Shown piece after piece: positions 30,486 through 39,064 of a DNA stretch of 64,000 nt. The first letter of the stretch is position 1; the number at the start of each line of letters is the position of its first letter. Below the pieces are notes generated by a model that was not told the DNA's origin, searched no databases, and saw only the letters and a list, made by a program, of their open reading frames with translations. The stretch comes from an uncultured Roseburia sp. (GTDB lineage Bacteria; Bacillota; Clostridia; Lachnospirales; Lachnospiraceae). The position numbers were made by a program, and so were the translations under genes. The stretch lies in the NCBI GenBank assembly GCA_947644305.1, contig CANRYS010000006.1, forward strand, positions 96,928-160,927, given 5' to 3'.

Positions 30486-31814
30486 CTATTTCGTTTTACG
30501 GGCATTATCCATAACTGCCCGTCTCGCCTGCTTAAATGCCTGAGTGAGTCTCCTCTTTGCCGGGCACACATAAGTACAGGTTCCACATTCATAACACTCC
30601 ATACCATTTAACTTCTCAAACAGAGCCAGATCTGAGCGCTCTGCTGCCTCTGCCATTTTCTGTGGAACCAGATGGCTTGGACAGACCGTAGCACAGCGTC
30701 CACACCGGATACAGTTAGTCGGCTCGCATGCTGCCACCTCATCCTTTGACATGGCAAGGATCGAAGAGCTAGTCTTAGTAATCGGGACATTCAGGTCATA
30801 CATCGCCATTCCCATCATTGGACCACCGGAGATAATCTTTTCTGCTCCAGCTTCCACCAGTCCACCAGCCTCTTCTAGAAGCTCAGCATGACTCATTCCA
30901 AACTTCACCTCATAGTTCTGAGGCTCCACCATGGCGTCTCCTGTCAGTGTCATGACACGGCTCATAGACGGCGTACACTTGCAAACGGCATCGTAAACCG
31001 CCAATACGGTCTGCACGTTATCTACAACACACCCCGCATCCGCTGGAAGCATTTTGGAATAAATCTTTCTTCCTGTGGTCACATAGATCACCTGGCGCTC
31101 TGCACCCTGTGGATATTTGGTCTTCAGAGTTTTTACCGTGATCTGGTTATCATCCTGAGTTAAATATTCCAACTTGGCAATCGCCTCTGGTTTATTATCC
31201 TCAATGGCAATGATTCCCTGTGCGTGGTCAAACAGCCTCAGAAGCACCTTAAGTCCTGTGATAAGCTGCTCTGGCTTTTCCAGCATCAGCCGGTAGTCAG
31301 AAGTCAGATACGGTTCGCATTCTGCTCCGTTGATGATCACATATTCGATCTCATCCTCATTCTTCGGTGTCACCTTGACATTGGTAGGGAAACCGGCGCC
31401 TCCCATACCGACGATACCGGCATCTTTGATGATCTGACGGATCTCCTCTTTGGAAAGAGCAGTATAATCTCTGTCCTCCCCCAATCCATCGATCCCCTGA
31501 TACTCGCCATCGTTTTCAATGACGACACAGGTTGTCTTTGCGCCGGACACAGTCAGTCTCGGTTCGATCTTCGTAACTTTTCCGGATACAGAACTCACGA
31601 TATTGGCGGAGATAAATCCGCTTGCCTCACCGATCACCTGTCCCATCTTCACCGTATCTCCAACAGATACCGTAGGTGTTGCAGGGGCTCCGATATGCTG
31701 GCTCATTGGAAAAACGAGTTCTTCCTTAGGCAGCAAGCTCTTAATCGGAAGATCCATACTGAGCTCTTTTCCCTCATATGGATGCGTTCCCCCTCTAAAG
31801 GTTGAATTTCCCAA
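30486..31814 (-). CDS. rnfC: Rnf complex subunit C (NADH/FMN/Fe-S subunit)
   Basis: 442 residues. The start is TTG at 31814, supported by GGAGGGGG just upstream and by the conserved GGTHPYEGKE stretch that begins only ten codons in; the next in-frame ATG would remove it. A nucleotide-binding fold (GAGFPTNVK, NGAECEPYL) is followed by two 4Fe-4S motifs, CIRCGRCATVCP and CYECGTCTYVCP. RnfC exchanges electrons with NAD+. It heads the operon. Confidence 0.96.
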   Translation of the reverse strand: MGNSTFRGGTHPYEGKELSMDLPIKSLLPKEELVFPMSQHIGAPATPTVSVGDTVKMGQVIGEASGFISANIVSSVSGKVTKIEPRLTVSGAKTTCVVIENDGEYQGIDGLGEDRDYTALSKEEIRQIIKDAGIVGMGGAGFPTNVKVTPKNEDEIEYVIINGAECEPYLTSDYRLMLEKPEQLITGLKVLLRLFDHAQGIIAIEDNKPEAIAKLEYLTQDDNQITVKTLKTKYPQGAERQVIYVTTGRKIYSKMLPADAGCVVDNVQTVLAVYDAVCKCTPSMSRVMTLTGDAMVEPQNYEVKFGMSHAELLEEAGGLVEAGAEKIISGGPMMGMAMYDLNVPITKTSSSILAMSKDEVAACEPTNCIRCGRCATVCPSHLVPQKMAEAAERSDLALFEKLNGMECYECGTCTYVCPAKRRLTQAFKQARRAVMDNARKTK

Positions 31815-31869
31815 GTAAATCCCCCTCCTTTATAATTTTCTTAAATTTATTTATATTTTAATAAATTCT

Positions 31870-31898
31870 ATCATAGCACTTTTTTCGACAAAAAACAA
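31870..31898 (-). promoter_or_regulatory. Probable rnf operon promoter
   Basis: On the minus strand TTGTTT (31893-31898) is followed after 17 bp by TATGAT (31870-31875), about 55 bp upstream of the rnfC start. The -10 is good and the -35 moderate. Confidence 0.6.
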
Positions 31899-31974
31899 GA
31901 AAGGAAATCACGAAGTCAATTCCTTTTTTTCCCCAAAAGCTGTAACCTGCCAAACCGGAAATTTGCTATCCCAT

Positions 31975-32021
31975 AAAAAGAAGGCTTGTGCAGGGCACTC
32001 CCTTCACAGACCTTCCTTTTT
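31975..32021 (-). terminator. Terminator after the spoIIID 3' segment
   Basis: Read on the minus strand, AAAAAGGAAGG and TCTGTG pair with CACAAG and CCTTCTTTTT around an AGGGAGTGCCCT-type loop. It ends in a T run about 50 bp past the spoIIID stop and separates it from the rnf promoter. Confidence 0.75.
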
Positions 32022-32073
32022 CACACCAGCGTAGCGCAATGGCGCGAATTTGAGCTATCTGCCTGTCACCATT

Positions 32074-32250
32074 TCAGATCGCTGTATTCGCCTGATGTTC
32101 ATGCAGCTGATGGTATTTTTCCTTTGTCGCCATCCCTCCCCGGATGTGCCGTTCCGACTTATTGATATCAAGTATCTTTCTCGCCTGAGAAGCAAGCGCG
32201 GGATTGATCTGCATCATCCGCTCTGTGACATCTTTATGTATGGTCGTCAT
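32074..32250 (-). CDS. spoIIID: 3' segment of split spoIIID (C-terminal 53 codons of the regulator)
   Basis: From His-Lys onward this frame reads HKDVTERMMQINPAL and SERHIRGGMATKEKY, which is the C-terminal half of SpoIIID, the sigma-E-dependent mother-cell regulator (Bacillus subtilis has HKDLTERLPEINP and RGGEATKLKY at the same places). The helix-turn-helix half is missing here and lies 14.8 kb away at 47.0-47.1 kb. In the integrated state a local ATG at 32250 adds MTTI before His and overlaps the recombinase stop, so a short C-terminal peptide could be made. The join is exactly at the TATGTA core (32235-32240). A terminator follows. Recognition of the family is firm. Confidence 0.92.
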   Translation of the reverse strand: MTTIHKDVTERMMQINPALASQARKILDINKSERHIRGGMATKEKYHQLHEHQANTAI

Positions 32251-33769
32251 AAAATAGAACGGTTTCATCCAGTCCCAAATCACTTAGTAACTTAAAGTAT
32301 ATATCAATATTCCCCTCATGGTCAACCTCAATCCGATCAATAATGGCTTTGAGCTGCAAATTCGTCATATTCCGTATGGAGCGATAGGTTTTGAGTTCCT
32401 TGAAATTCTCCGTAATCAACTGTTCCAGATTTTCGCTTTTGTCCAGATTCCAGTTGATAAACTTTAGTTTGGATTCTATTTTTTCTATCTTTTCCTTTAA
32501 CCCCCCCATTTCTTTGCCAAGCATTTCCCTAGTAATCAAATCGTCCATATACATATCTGTATACTTTTGCTGCATGGTCTGGTATTTCTGCAATTCCCGC
32601 TGGAGTTCCTTTTTTTCTTTTTCATTGGTGCTGTCAGATTGGTATTTGCGCAGGAAGGCATTCTTGATATTTTTTTCAATCTGTTTTTTATCTTTTAACA
32701 TTCGCTGTAAGTATGAATCAATTTCCTGAATCAATTCATTCTCATCCAGCACAATTGCATTCGGGCAGCTGTCAGCACCTCTGCCATTATGCCCGGAACA
32801 AACCCAGCGAATATATGTGTTTTTATACTTGCGGACTACCCGCCTGAACGACCATCCACAATCTTTGCATTTAATCAGAGTGCTAAACAGATAGCGATTG
32901 CTTTCCCGTTCATGCGTTATCTTAAATTTGGAATGTCTGGACTGCAATAGTTTCTGTGCTTGTGCCTGCTCCTCTTGGGATATAATTGCCAGCTCCGGCT
33001 TATCCGTAACCAGCCAGTCCTCTTCATTCTTTTCAACACGAACCCCGGTTAGGAAATCTGACACTTCCTGTTTTCCGTTGATAATCTTTCCAGTATAAAT
33101 CGGGTTTGTCAGTATTCTACAGATAGCGTTTTGGCTAAACTTACACTTTCTCTTTGTCAATTCACCCCGCTCATTTAGAATATTTGCGATCTTTGCTGCA
33201 CCGTATCCTTTTACCAGATACAAATGGTATATTTCACGTACAATGTCCGCCTCATGTTCATTGATGCTTAACTGAAAATAGTTTTTTGGTGTCTTGTTGT
33301 AACCATATACAATATTCGGAACTTTTCCTTTCTTGGCGTTTTCTTTCTTGCCAAATTTTACACGCTTGCTGATATTGGCAGATTCTTCCTGCGCCAATGC
33401 TGCAAAGACCGTTAGGATAAATTCAGACTGTCCCAGTACCGTCATATTGGCGGTCAAGAAAGTGGTTTCAATACCCAGACTCTTTAATTCCCGGACATTC
33501 TGCAATAAATCAACAGTATTTCTGGCAAAACGGCTGATATCTTTTACAACAATCATATCAAAGGTTTTCTGTCTGGCATCCCGCATTAAACGTAAAAATT
33601 CTTTGCGGTTCTTGGTTTTCGTACCGGAAATGCCTTCGTCCGCATAGGTTTTTACCAGATTATGTCTGTTTCTTTCGGCATATTCTTCAAAGAATTTTTT
33701 CTGTGTTTCCAAACTGTTTAGCTGGTCTTCCTTATCTGTAGATACTCTGCAATAGGCTGCAATATTCAT
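32234..33769 (-). CDS. Large serine recombinase of the spoIIID element
   Basis: 511 residues. The N-terminal resolvase domain starts MNIAAYCRVSTD, with Ser10 the nucleophile. It is followed by a recombinase domain (about 160-265), a zinc ribbon (CKDCGWSFRR ... CSGHNGRGADSCPN) and a coiled coil (about 365-450) typical of large serine integrases such as SpoIVCA of the skin element. It should catalyse attB x attP integration and, with a directionality factor, excision. A GGAAGGA ribosome site precedes the ATG. Its last codons lie inside the att site, and the stop codon TAA (32234-32236) uses a base from the flanking spoIIID sequence. Confidence 0.96.
   Translation of the reverse strand: MNIAAYCRVSTDKEDQLNSLETQKKFFEEYAERNRHNLVKTYADEGISGTKTKNRKEFLRLMRDARQKTFDMIVVKDISRFARNTVDLLQNVRELKSLGIETTFLTANMTVLGQSEFILTVFAALAQEESANISKRVKFGKKENAKKGKVPNIVYGYNKTPKNYFQLSINEHEADIVREIYHLYLVKGYGAAKIANILNERGELTKRKCKFSQNAICRILTNPIYTGKIINGKQEVSDFLTGVRVEKNEEDWLVTDKPELAIISQEEQAQAQKLLQSRHSKFKITHERESNRYLFSTLIKCKDCGWSFRRVVRKYKNTYIRWVCSGHNGRGADSCPNAIVLDENELIQEIDSYLQRMLKDKKQIEKNIKNAFLRKYQSDSTNEKEKKELQRELQKYQTMQQKYTDMYMDDLITREMLGKEMGGLKEKIEKIESKLKFINWNLDKSENLEQLITENFKELKTYRSIRNMTNLQLKAIIDRIEVDHEGNIDIYFKLLSDLGLDETVLFYDDHT
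32235..32263. other. Attachment site junction attR (spoIIID 3' side)
   Basis: Core TATGTA (32235-32240) is followed inward by a 23-bp arm (32241-32263, starting TGGTCGTCAT and ending AACGGT). That arm is the inverted complement of the arm at the opposite end of the element in 21 of 23 positions. Outside the core the sequence is spoIIID. Confidence 0.88.
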
Positions 33770-33846
33770 ACTATCAGTCCTTCCATTAAAAAGAGATACA
33801 AAATAGTGTACTCTCCACCATCTTGCACCCCTTTTGTGATATTGTT

Positions 33847-34020
33847 TTAGAACTCGTTCTCAAAGTCATGGACGGTCGGTTGTTCCTGCTGTGTTTTATT
33901 TTGTAAAGTGGAAGCAATATCTTTTACACCGTTGGCAACTATAATTTTCTGGATATAGTTTTCCATTACCGTCTTTGGATTAGGATTATGAAAACGATAT
34001 GTAACTTGTTTTTGTTTCAT
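33847..34020 (-). CDS. 57-residue basic/polar protein upstream of the recombinase; candidate recombination directionality factor
   Basis: MKQKQVTYRFHNPNPKTVME begins a 57-residue frame ending HDFENEF. It has a clear AGAGGT ribosome site 8 bp before the ATG. It lies 77 bp upstream of the recombinase on the same strand and is probably co-transcribed. I do not recognise a domain. Directionality factors of large serine integrases are often small and encoded next to the recombinase (SprB of SPbeta is of similar size), so it is a natural candidate, but that is inference from size and position only. Confidence 0.7.
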   Translation of the reverse strand: MKQKQVTYRFHNPNPKTVMENYIQKIIVANGVKDIASTLQNKTQQEQPTVHDFENEF

Positions 34021-34525
34021 AGATTTGACCTCTTTTCTGGTTTAACATTTTAGCTTGTCCTCTTTCTGCTGTTCCATACCTATGTAGAAAATCTATTGAT
34101 TATTCCTTTTTACAGCATTGATTTCTTGTGTAGTGATTTGAGCTCAAATCTTTTCCCGGAGCCATTTAAGGCTCCCGTTCTCTTTTACTGCTGGTTTTTC
34201 ATTTCGCCTATTTCCTCTTCAACCCAAAGGTTACAGAAAAGTAATTATCGCCTTATCTGTTTTCTTATCTGTTTTTTTTAGAAACCGATAGGCTGTTACG
34301 TCCTGTAAATACAGGGAAAGGCGGTAAAGTTATCGAATTTATCGCTTTTATTTTATACATTGCGGAAAGAAAAATAATATTCTTTTATTTATATATAATA
34401 CATACAGTGTAAAAAAGTGATAAATCCGATAAAAAGCCTTACACGCCTTGTAAATGCCGGATTTTCTCTTTATCGCTTTGTAAAATTTTCCGATAGTGGA
34501 AACGATAAAGATTATCCGAATGGCA
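34021..34525. other. Non-coding region between helicase and recombinase modules
   Basis: About 500 bp without a convincing gene. The left part is upstream of the 57-codon ORF and includes a weak sigma-E-like pair on the minus strand: GAATAAT (34099-34105), 14 bp spacer, CATAGGTA (34077-34084). The first element matches well, the second only in CATA. The right part (34245-34517) is an AT-rich repeat cluster listed separately. Confidence 0.5.
34245..34517. repeat. Iteron-like cluster of TTATCG/CGATAA motifs
   Basis: TTATCG or a one-mismatch variant occurs in either orientation at about 34245, 34253, 34265, 34330, 34339, 34419, 34428, 34470, 34491, 34503 and 34512. Eleven copies in 275 bp, several as close pairs 8-9 bp apart, lie immediately downstream of the helicase gene. 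This resembles a replication-initiator binding region (inference). Confidence 0.55.
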
Positions 34526-36184
34526 TCAGTTTGTATTCTGACTAGCAGGATTAACAGAGGTTCCCGTTCTCAGCAACCCACGATATGAAGCTTTTACACA
34601 TGGAATACATATTTTATCTATATCGTTTCCATGGTAGTAGGGGTTTTTCCACAGATGCAGACCATATTCAACAATCAACGGTTCCGGTTTATTCATCCTG
34701 TTACCCGTTGGATACGGAGTATTTGCGAATATTTGCCATTCAGAATCGTTCAGCATAAGCTGTTTGATATCCTTTATGAATGTATTTCTTCCCTGTACCT
34801 GTCCACTGGGGTTATTTCTTTGAAACCATGCTTTGTATAACTCATACAGAAACTTAAAGGGAACCAGATCCCATACCAGTTCAGGGAGCATATCTTCCAA
34901 AAATTGACGCACAGAGTCATTGAACTGCTTGTATTCATTTAATAAATCATTACAAGCCTTTGGTTCATTGAAACTGTAATAAGCAGGACTATGAAGAATC
35001 TTGTGCATGACATACTCTAACACTTCCGGTCTTTTCAAGTAGTCTGCTTTGATGTATTTCCGTTCCTGTCCGGTGAAACACTTTTCGAATGGAATCATCA
35101 GAAGCCTGTGTGCCAAGGATTCAGACTTGTCGGAAAATTTTGGGAAATTATTTACGCATTGTACCATGAGCCCTTTAAAACGGAATGTAACCGGCTTTTT
35201 AAACTTACCATTTATTGTAAGACAATCACCTGTAATTATGCATTTTAAGCTTTCAGAAGCTTTCAAATACGCACTTGTATTGTTTTCGTCTCCAATGACT
35301 GCATTCGATCCAATTAACTGTTCCAGCAGAAAATCCTTTTCAAATTGCTCAAAGGATATCGCCACAGAATTACCGCAAAGCTGACGGAATAATTCGCATA
35401 ATGTTCCTTTTCCGTTGTTCCCTCTTTCTGAATAGAAACAAACTACTTTATTCCAAGGAACATGCGGGCGGATTACTGCCCCGGCTACCTGCCATAACAG
35501 TTCTATGATTTCAGGATTATCCGACAGACTTTCAAACCAGGTTTCCACATCCCAGTCTGTACCATCATCCGGATTGTGAATGGTAACATTTGCTGCCAGT
35601 GGGTTGTAGTTTACCTTAGATTTTGCCGTAAACACGTAATCCGGAGTAAAGTCCAGCAACTGCTTATTTCGATAATCAAAGATCCCGTTATTCACAGCAA
35701 CCAGATCTGGATTATCCGTAACAGAACAAAGCGGAGCTCTTTCAGTTAATATGGACATGGTCTCTCCAATATTTTTGTCTGAGATACAATAATTGAACCG
35801 ACGGATCAGATTTGCAAAGGCAGTTTTATGTGATATATACAAGCCCATATCTTCGCCTTCTGTCTGGTAGATACAAAGCAAGTTGTTGCTTTCCCGATCT
35901 GAGTCCGTCCAAGAAATACGTTTAACAGGATAGAATGCCAGAATAAGTTCTGCAATGGAAATATTTTCCAGACACTTTGGATTTTTAAATTTTCTACTTC
36001 GTTCTTTTATGACCGAATTTTCCAGTTCAATTTTATTCTGAATATCTTGTAGCAGTTCATCAGCCAAATCTTCCGGCACGGGTATATTTCCCCCAGCTTG
36101 TATGCGGGAAATATACCTTTCTGTAAATTCTTTGACAATGCTGTTGTAACTCGTATATGTATTACCCTTATTTTGATTATTCAT
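34526..36184 (-). CDS. P4-family/D5-like SF3 helicase (phage/plasmid primase-helicase)
   Basis: 552 residues from the ATG at 36184 (MNNQNKGNTYTSYNS), with AGGAGG 5 bp upstream. A D5_N-like region (about 160-230) precedes the superfamily-3 helicase core: Walker A SERGNNGKGTLCEL, followed by GDENNTSAYLKASE and the sensor-type KGLMVQCVNNFPKF. Such proteins unwind DNA during replication of satellites, plasmids and integrative elements. The N-terminal part lacks an obvious primase active site. It supports autonomous replication of the excised circle together with the repeat cluster beyond its stop codon. Confidence 0.88.
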   Translation of the reverse strand: MNNQNKGNTYTSYNSIVKEFTERYISRIQAGGNIPVPEDLADELLQDIQNKIELENSVIKERSRKFKNPKCLENISIAELILAFYPVKRISWTDSDRESNNLLCIYQTEGEDMGLYISHKTAFANLIRRFNYCISDKNIGETMSILTERAPLCSVTDNPDLVAVNNGIFDYRNKQLLDFTPDYVFTAKSKVNYNPLAANVTIHNPDDGTDWDVETWFESLSDNPEIIELLWQVAGAVIRPHVPWNKVVCFYSERGNNGKGTLCELFRQLCGNSVAISFEQFEKDFLLEQLIGSNAVIGDENNTSAYLKASESLKCIITGDCLTINGKFKKPVTFRFKGLMVQCVNNFPKFSDKSESLAHRLLMIPFEKCFTGQERKYIKADYLKRPEVLEYVMHKILHSPAYYSFNEPKACNDLLNEYKQFNDSVRQFLEDMLPELVWDLVPFKFLYELYKAWFQRNNPSGQVQGRNTFIKDIKQLMLNDSEWQIFANTPYPTGNRMNKPEPLIVEYGLHLWKNPYYHGNDIDKICIPCVKASYRGLLRTGTSVNPASQNTN

Positions 36185-36540
36185 ATTTTCCTCCTTTTTT
36201 CTGACGACAGAGAGCATATATCTCTATTGAAAGATTTTTTGATTTTTTTCACTATCTCCCCCGACAGACTATGTCTGTTTGATGTGTTGATAAAATATTG
36301 AGATAACGGTGTTATTAAAAAGGTATTTCACAGGTTATTTATAAAAAGGGGTTCACTTTCATACAGAGATGATTTATGAATGATGAAAGTGTGGAAATTA
36401 TTTTTTGATTACACCAAAGTTTTTGGTTGTTCAGAATATTCTGTGGAGCAGATATTCTGAACATTGTATTTTAGGTATAATGGCATTAAATAATTATCAA
36501 AAATAATTTTCATCCAAATTGCATGGTTTTCTCATGCAGG

Positions 36541-36723
36541 TGTGTCACGAGTGACACGTCAGAGGGGCACCCGTCGGAGCGTCCGGTGGACGTTCTAGAG
36601 GGCAAGGAACGAAGTGACGTAGTAATAGTTTTTCGAAGCGTCAGCGGAGAAAAATGGCTGCGAAGCAGACAGTCGTCTCGGCTATGCCGAGCACACGAAG
36701 CGAAGCGGAGTGTGTCACGACCT
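36541..36723. other. Hairpin-rich block, possible oriT
   Basis: GTGTCAC-GA-GTGACAC (36542-36557), CGTCC-GGT-GGACG (36580-36592) and CTCGGC-TAT-GCCGAG (36677-36691) are perfect inverted repeats. TGTGTCACGA occurs at both ends of the block (36541 and 36711). The base composition is richer in GC than its surroundings. Transfer origins often look like this and coupling-protein genes are nearby, but no relaxase is visible. Confidence 0.35.
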
Positions 36724-37324
36724 ATTATGCCCTTTTGTTGTTTTGCGTCTGAAAAAGGAGTCGTGGGTGCAAAATATGAGCAAACCCCTATGGATAGTGC
36801 GTTTACGCCTGTTGAAAAAGAGGAAAAATTACGGTGGTTTTTTGTTGAAAAGTTACACGCAAACCCCTATAAATAGGCACTTTTTTTGTGAATTTTTCAA
36901 CAAAAAAAGGTGCCGGATGACACGCTGTTGAAATAGGTGCCGGATACCCGTTTTCACACCTGTAAAGATAGATTTCGGCACAGCCGCTTCCGGTGTGGAA
37001 GTGTGCCGATATTTCTCTCTTTTGATATAAAAAAATCTGTGTGGGATATTCGGATGATGTTTTCTGTCCCACAGACTGTGGCAGTGTTTTTGGTTGCAGA
37101 CTGCTGTTAAATCATGATTTTATATGCCCACTGGAAAACCAATCATTACCCACCCCGAGACCAATGATTGCCCACAGGGAGACCACTTGTCAGTAGAATG
37201 ACCAGAACTGGTCTTTATATAGGGGACCATATTGGGTCTCAAAATGGGTATATTATTTTCAGAATGACCAGTTTTGAACACAAAATGGGCATACAGCAGC
37301 CCCTGATGAGCGTTTCAAAGAAAA

Positions 37325-37363
37325 AAGAGGGGAAGTTACCGTCTTTTGGTAACTTCCCCTCTT
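37325..37363. terminator. Strong bidirectional terminator
   Basis: AAGAGGGGAAGTTACC (37325-37340) and GGTAACTTCCCCTCTT (37348-37363) form a perfect 16-bp stem with a 7-base loop, with A/T runs on both sides. Confidence 0.8.
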
Positions 37364-37630
37364 TTCTCTTATCCTGCGATTTCTTTTGTCTGTGATTCCC
37401 GGAAGAAAAATGCCTTTGTCATGAACATTTTTTCCTGTTCTTCCTCGTCCTTGCCCTTTGGTTGCTTTACTGTGTGTTTCCATATTTGGAAGGCAGTAAT
37501 GGCTTTCTCGCCCTTTTGGACCTGCCGGTTCCGTTCTTTCCACCCCCGGTAGTGGAGCTATACTATAAAAGTAGACACAGATATGAACCATATGTTATAA
37601 TTAACTACACACAAAAAAAGGAGGCTTTTC

Positions 37631-37723
37631 ATGGCTACAAACAACTATAACAAATATGATGAGGATTTCAAAAAATCCCTCGTCTCCCTTCATCATTCTG
37701 GTGTTGCCATGCCAGAGTGTTAA
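37631..37723 (+). pseudogene. Remnant of IS3-type transposase OrfA
   Basis: An AAAAGGAGG ribosome site is followed by ATGGCTACAAACAACTATAA, encoding MATNNYNKYDEDFKKSLVSL. This resembles the N-terminus of IS3-family OrfA proteins, which have a helix-turn-helix next. The frame stops after 30 codons and no OrfB is found, so only the first part of the insertion sequence remains. Confidence 0.6.
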
Positions 37724-38042
37724 AAAATGTGTTTTCTTTGTTCCCTGCCATCTATCGGGTTTGCGTGCATCCGCAAACCGATGCCGGCGGATGGGGTACA
37801 TTGCATGAAGGGGAGAAGAAGCACGTACCGGAGAAAACGGGCTTCCCTTCGGGAAGCGATTGGCAAAGGGGACTTTTATTTCCCTTGTCTGTGCCGTACA
37901 GGCACAAGTGGTCTGTGGAGTTCGGGCAGACCAACGCCGGAGGCGGTGCTAGGAATGGTAAAAAAACATAAAAAAATGACTGCCCGTTTCCGGACAGCCG
38001 ATATGATTACCATAACAGAAACATCTAATTGATATGAAACCG

Positions 38043-39023
38043 TCATTCCCCTCTGACCATTCTGACACAGCCATCCCCTGCATGGTAGCGGTACACGTTA
38101 TCCGACAGAAATTCCTCCGGGGCTACATACCCCGCATTGACCTCATGCACCATTTCCAGCAGTTCCCTTTCTTCCACAAATGGCATTGCCGGCATAAACA
38201 GGGTTTCATGGATACTGGAAGGCAGGATATAGAAATCACCACCGATTTCCCCGGCAAACTTTTCTAGAACCCCATCATAAAGCATGGCAACCGCACCATT
38301 GATACGGCAGTCATTACTGACAATGTAAAGCGGCAGACCGCTCTCTGACAGCTCTATCTGTTCCATCCCGGGAATCCCTTCTGCCTCCCCATCCGGCAGT
38401 TCCCTTGACAATTGCTCTATTACTTCCATCATGGGCATGACTTCGCTCCCAAAGAATGACGGTGTATTCCGTCCGGCAGTTTCATACAGTGTATTTTCAT
38501 CCACATCCCACCGTGACACCATATTATTTTTTATCGTGATGCTGGAAATGCCATCCTCTTCCTTTGATACCAGAATATAATAAATGACCGCCAAATCCCG
38601 CCAGATGCGGTGGGGAATTTCCTGCAGCAGGGCAGCATTTTTCCCTGCATTGACCAGCTTATAGCAGATTCTTTCCCGGGCAACAGAAAAATCGGCAAAG
38701 GTGCTTATATTGTCATATTTGTAACGCTCTGGGTTCCGGCTGGTTTCCGTTACGACACGGCATATTTCCGCCAATGACTTTCCAGCCAGATATTGCCGGT
38801 ATAATTCCTCCAAATAAATAATGGGTGCCGCATTGCACCCATCTTCCCAGATAGAAACACCTATCCGTTTCAGACCATTATTTTTTACCTGTTCATGAAT
38901 TACCACTGTGCCAGACGGATATGTCTGTTCCAGCATTCCCTTTATGATTCCGGCAAAGTCCCAGATATCGGAAGCCCATGCCTTGTCTGTAGATATATTG
39001 CTTTTTGCATCTATATTTTCCAT
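38043..39023 (-). CDS. DUF5688 family protein
   Basis: 326 residues, hydrophilic, no signal or membrane segment. Family-typical parts are GVSIWEDGCNAAPIIYLEEL near the N-terminus, FADFSVARERICYKLVNAGK, an IPHRIWRDLAVIYYILV stretch and ITIKNNMVSRWDVDENTLYE. DUF5688 proteins are common in mobile elements of Lachnospiraceae, but their role is not known. Downstream of the broken virD4 gene by 41 bp. Confidence 0.8.
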   Translation of the reverse strand: MENIDAKSNISTDKAWASDIWDFAGIIKGMLEQTYPSGTVVIHEQVKNNGLKRIGVSIWEDGCNAAPIIYLEELYRQYLAGKSLAEICRVVTETSRNPERYKYDNISTFADFSVARERICYKLVNAGKNAALLQEIPHRIWRDLAVIYYILVSKEEDGISSITIKNNMVSRWDVDENTLYETAGRNTPSFFGSEVMPMMEVIEQLSRELPDGEAEGIPGMEQIELSESGLPLYIVSNDCRINGAVAMLYDGVLEKFAGEIGGDFYILPSSIHETLFMPAMPFVEERELLEMVHEVNAGYVAPEEFLSDNVYRYHAGDGCVRMVRGE

Positions 39024-39064
39024 ATGATTTCCTCACTTTCTATTTGTAAATTTTTATCTGTGCT

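Larger units (their letters stand above)
36185..38042. other. 1.86-kb region without an intact gene
   Basis: Contains the helicase gene promoter region, a perfect 12-bp inverted repeat TGTTCAGAATAT / ATATTCTGAACA (36428-36463), the GC-rich hairpin block at 36541-36723, repeated CAAACCCCTAT motifs near 36782 and 36860, repeated AGAATGACCAG near 37195 and 37260, a strong terminator at 37325-37363 and an IS3-type fragment at 37631. The stretch 37724-38042 shows no recognisable gene on either strand. Confidence 0.6.

Noticed and set aside
32050..32295. 81-codon plus-strand frame
   Set aside because: Shadow of the spoIIID 3' segment and the recombinase end.
34096..34281. 61-codon plus-strand frame
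   Set aside because: No ribosome site, low-complexity Phe/Ser-rich product, overlaps the repeat cluster.
36428..36463. Perfect 12-bp inverted repeat as an element end or att site
   Set aside because: It is internal to the element, is not matched elsewhere, and is better read as an operator or hairpin near the helicase promoter.
36523..37072. Several overlapping short frames in the hairpin block
   Set aside because: They conflict with one another, lack ribosome sites and contain the inverted repeats. No protein family is recognisable.
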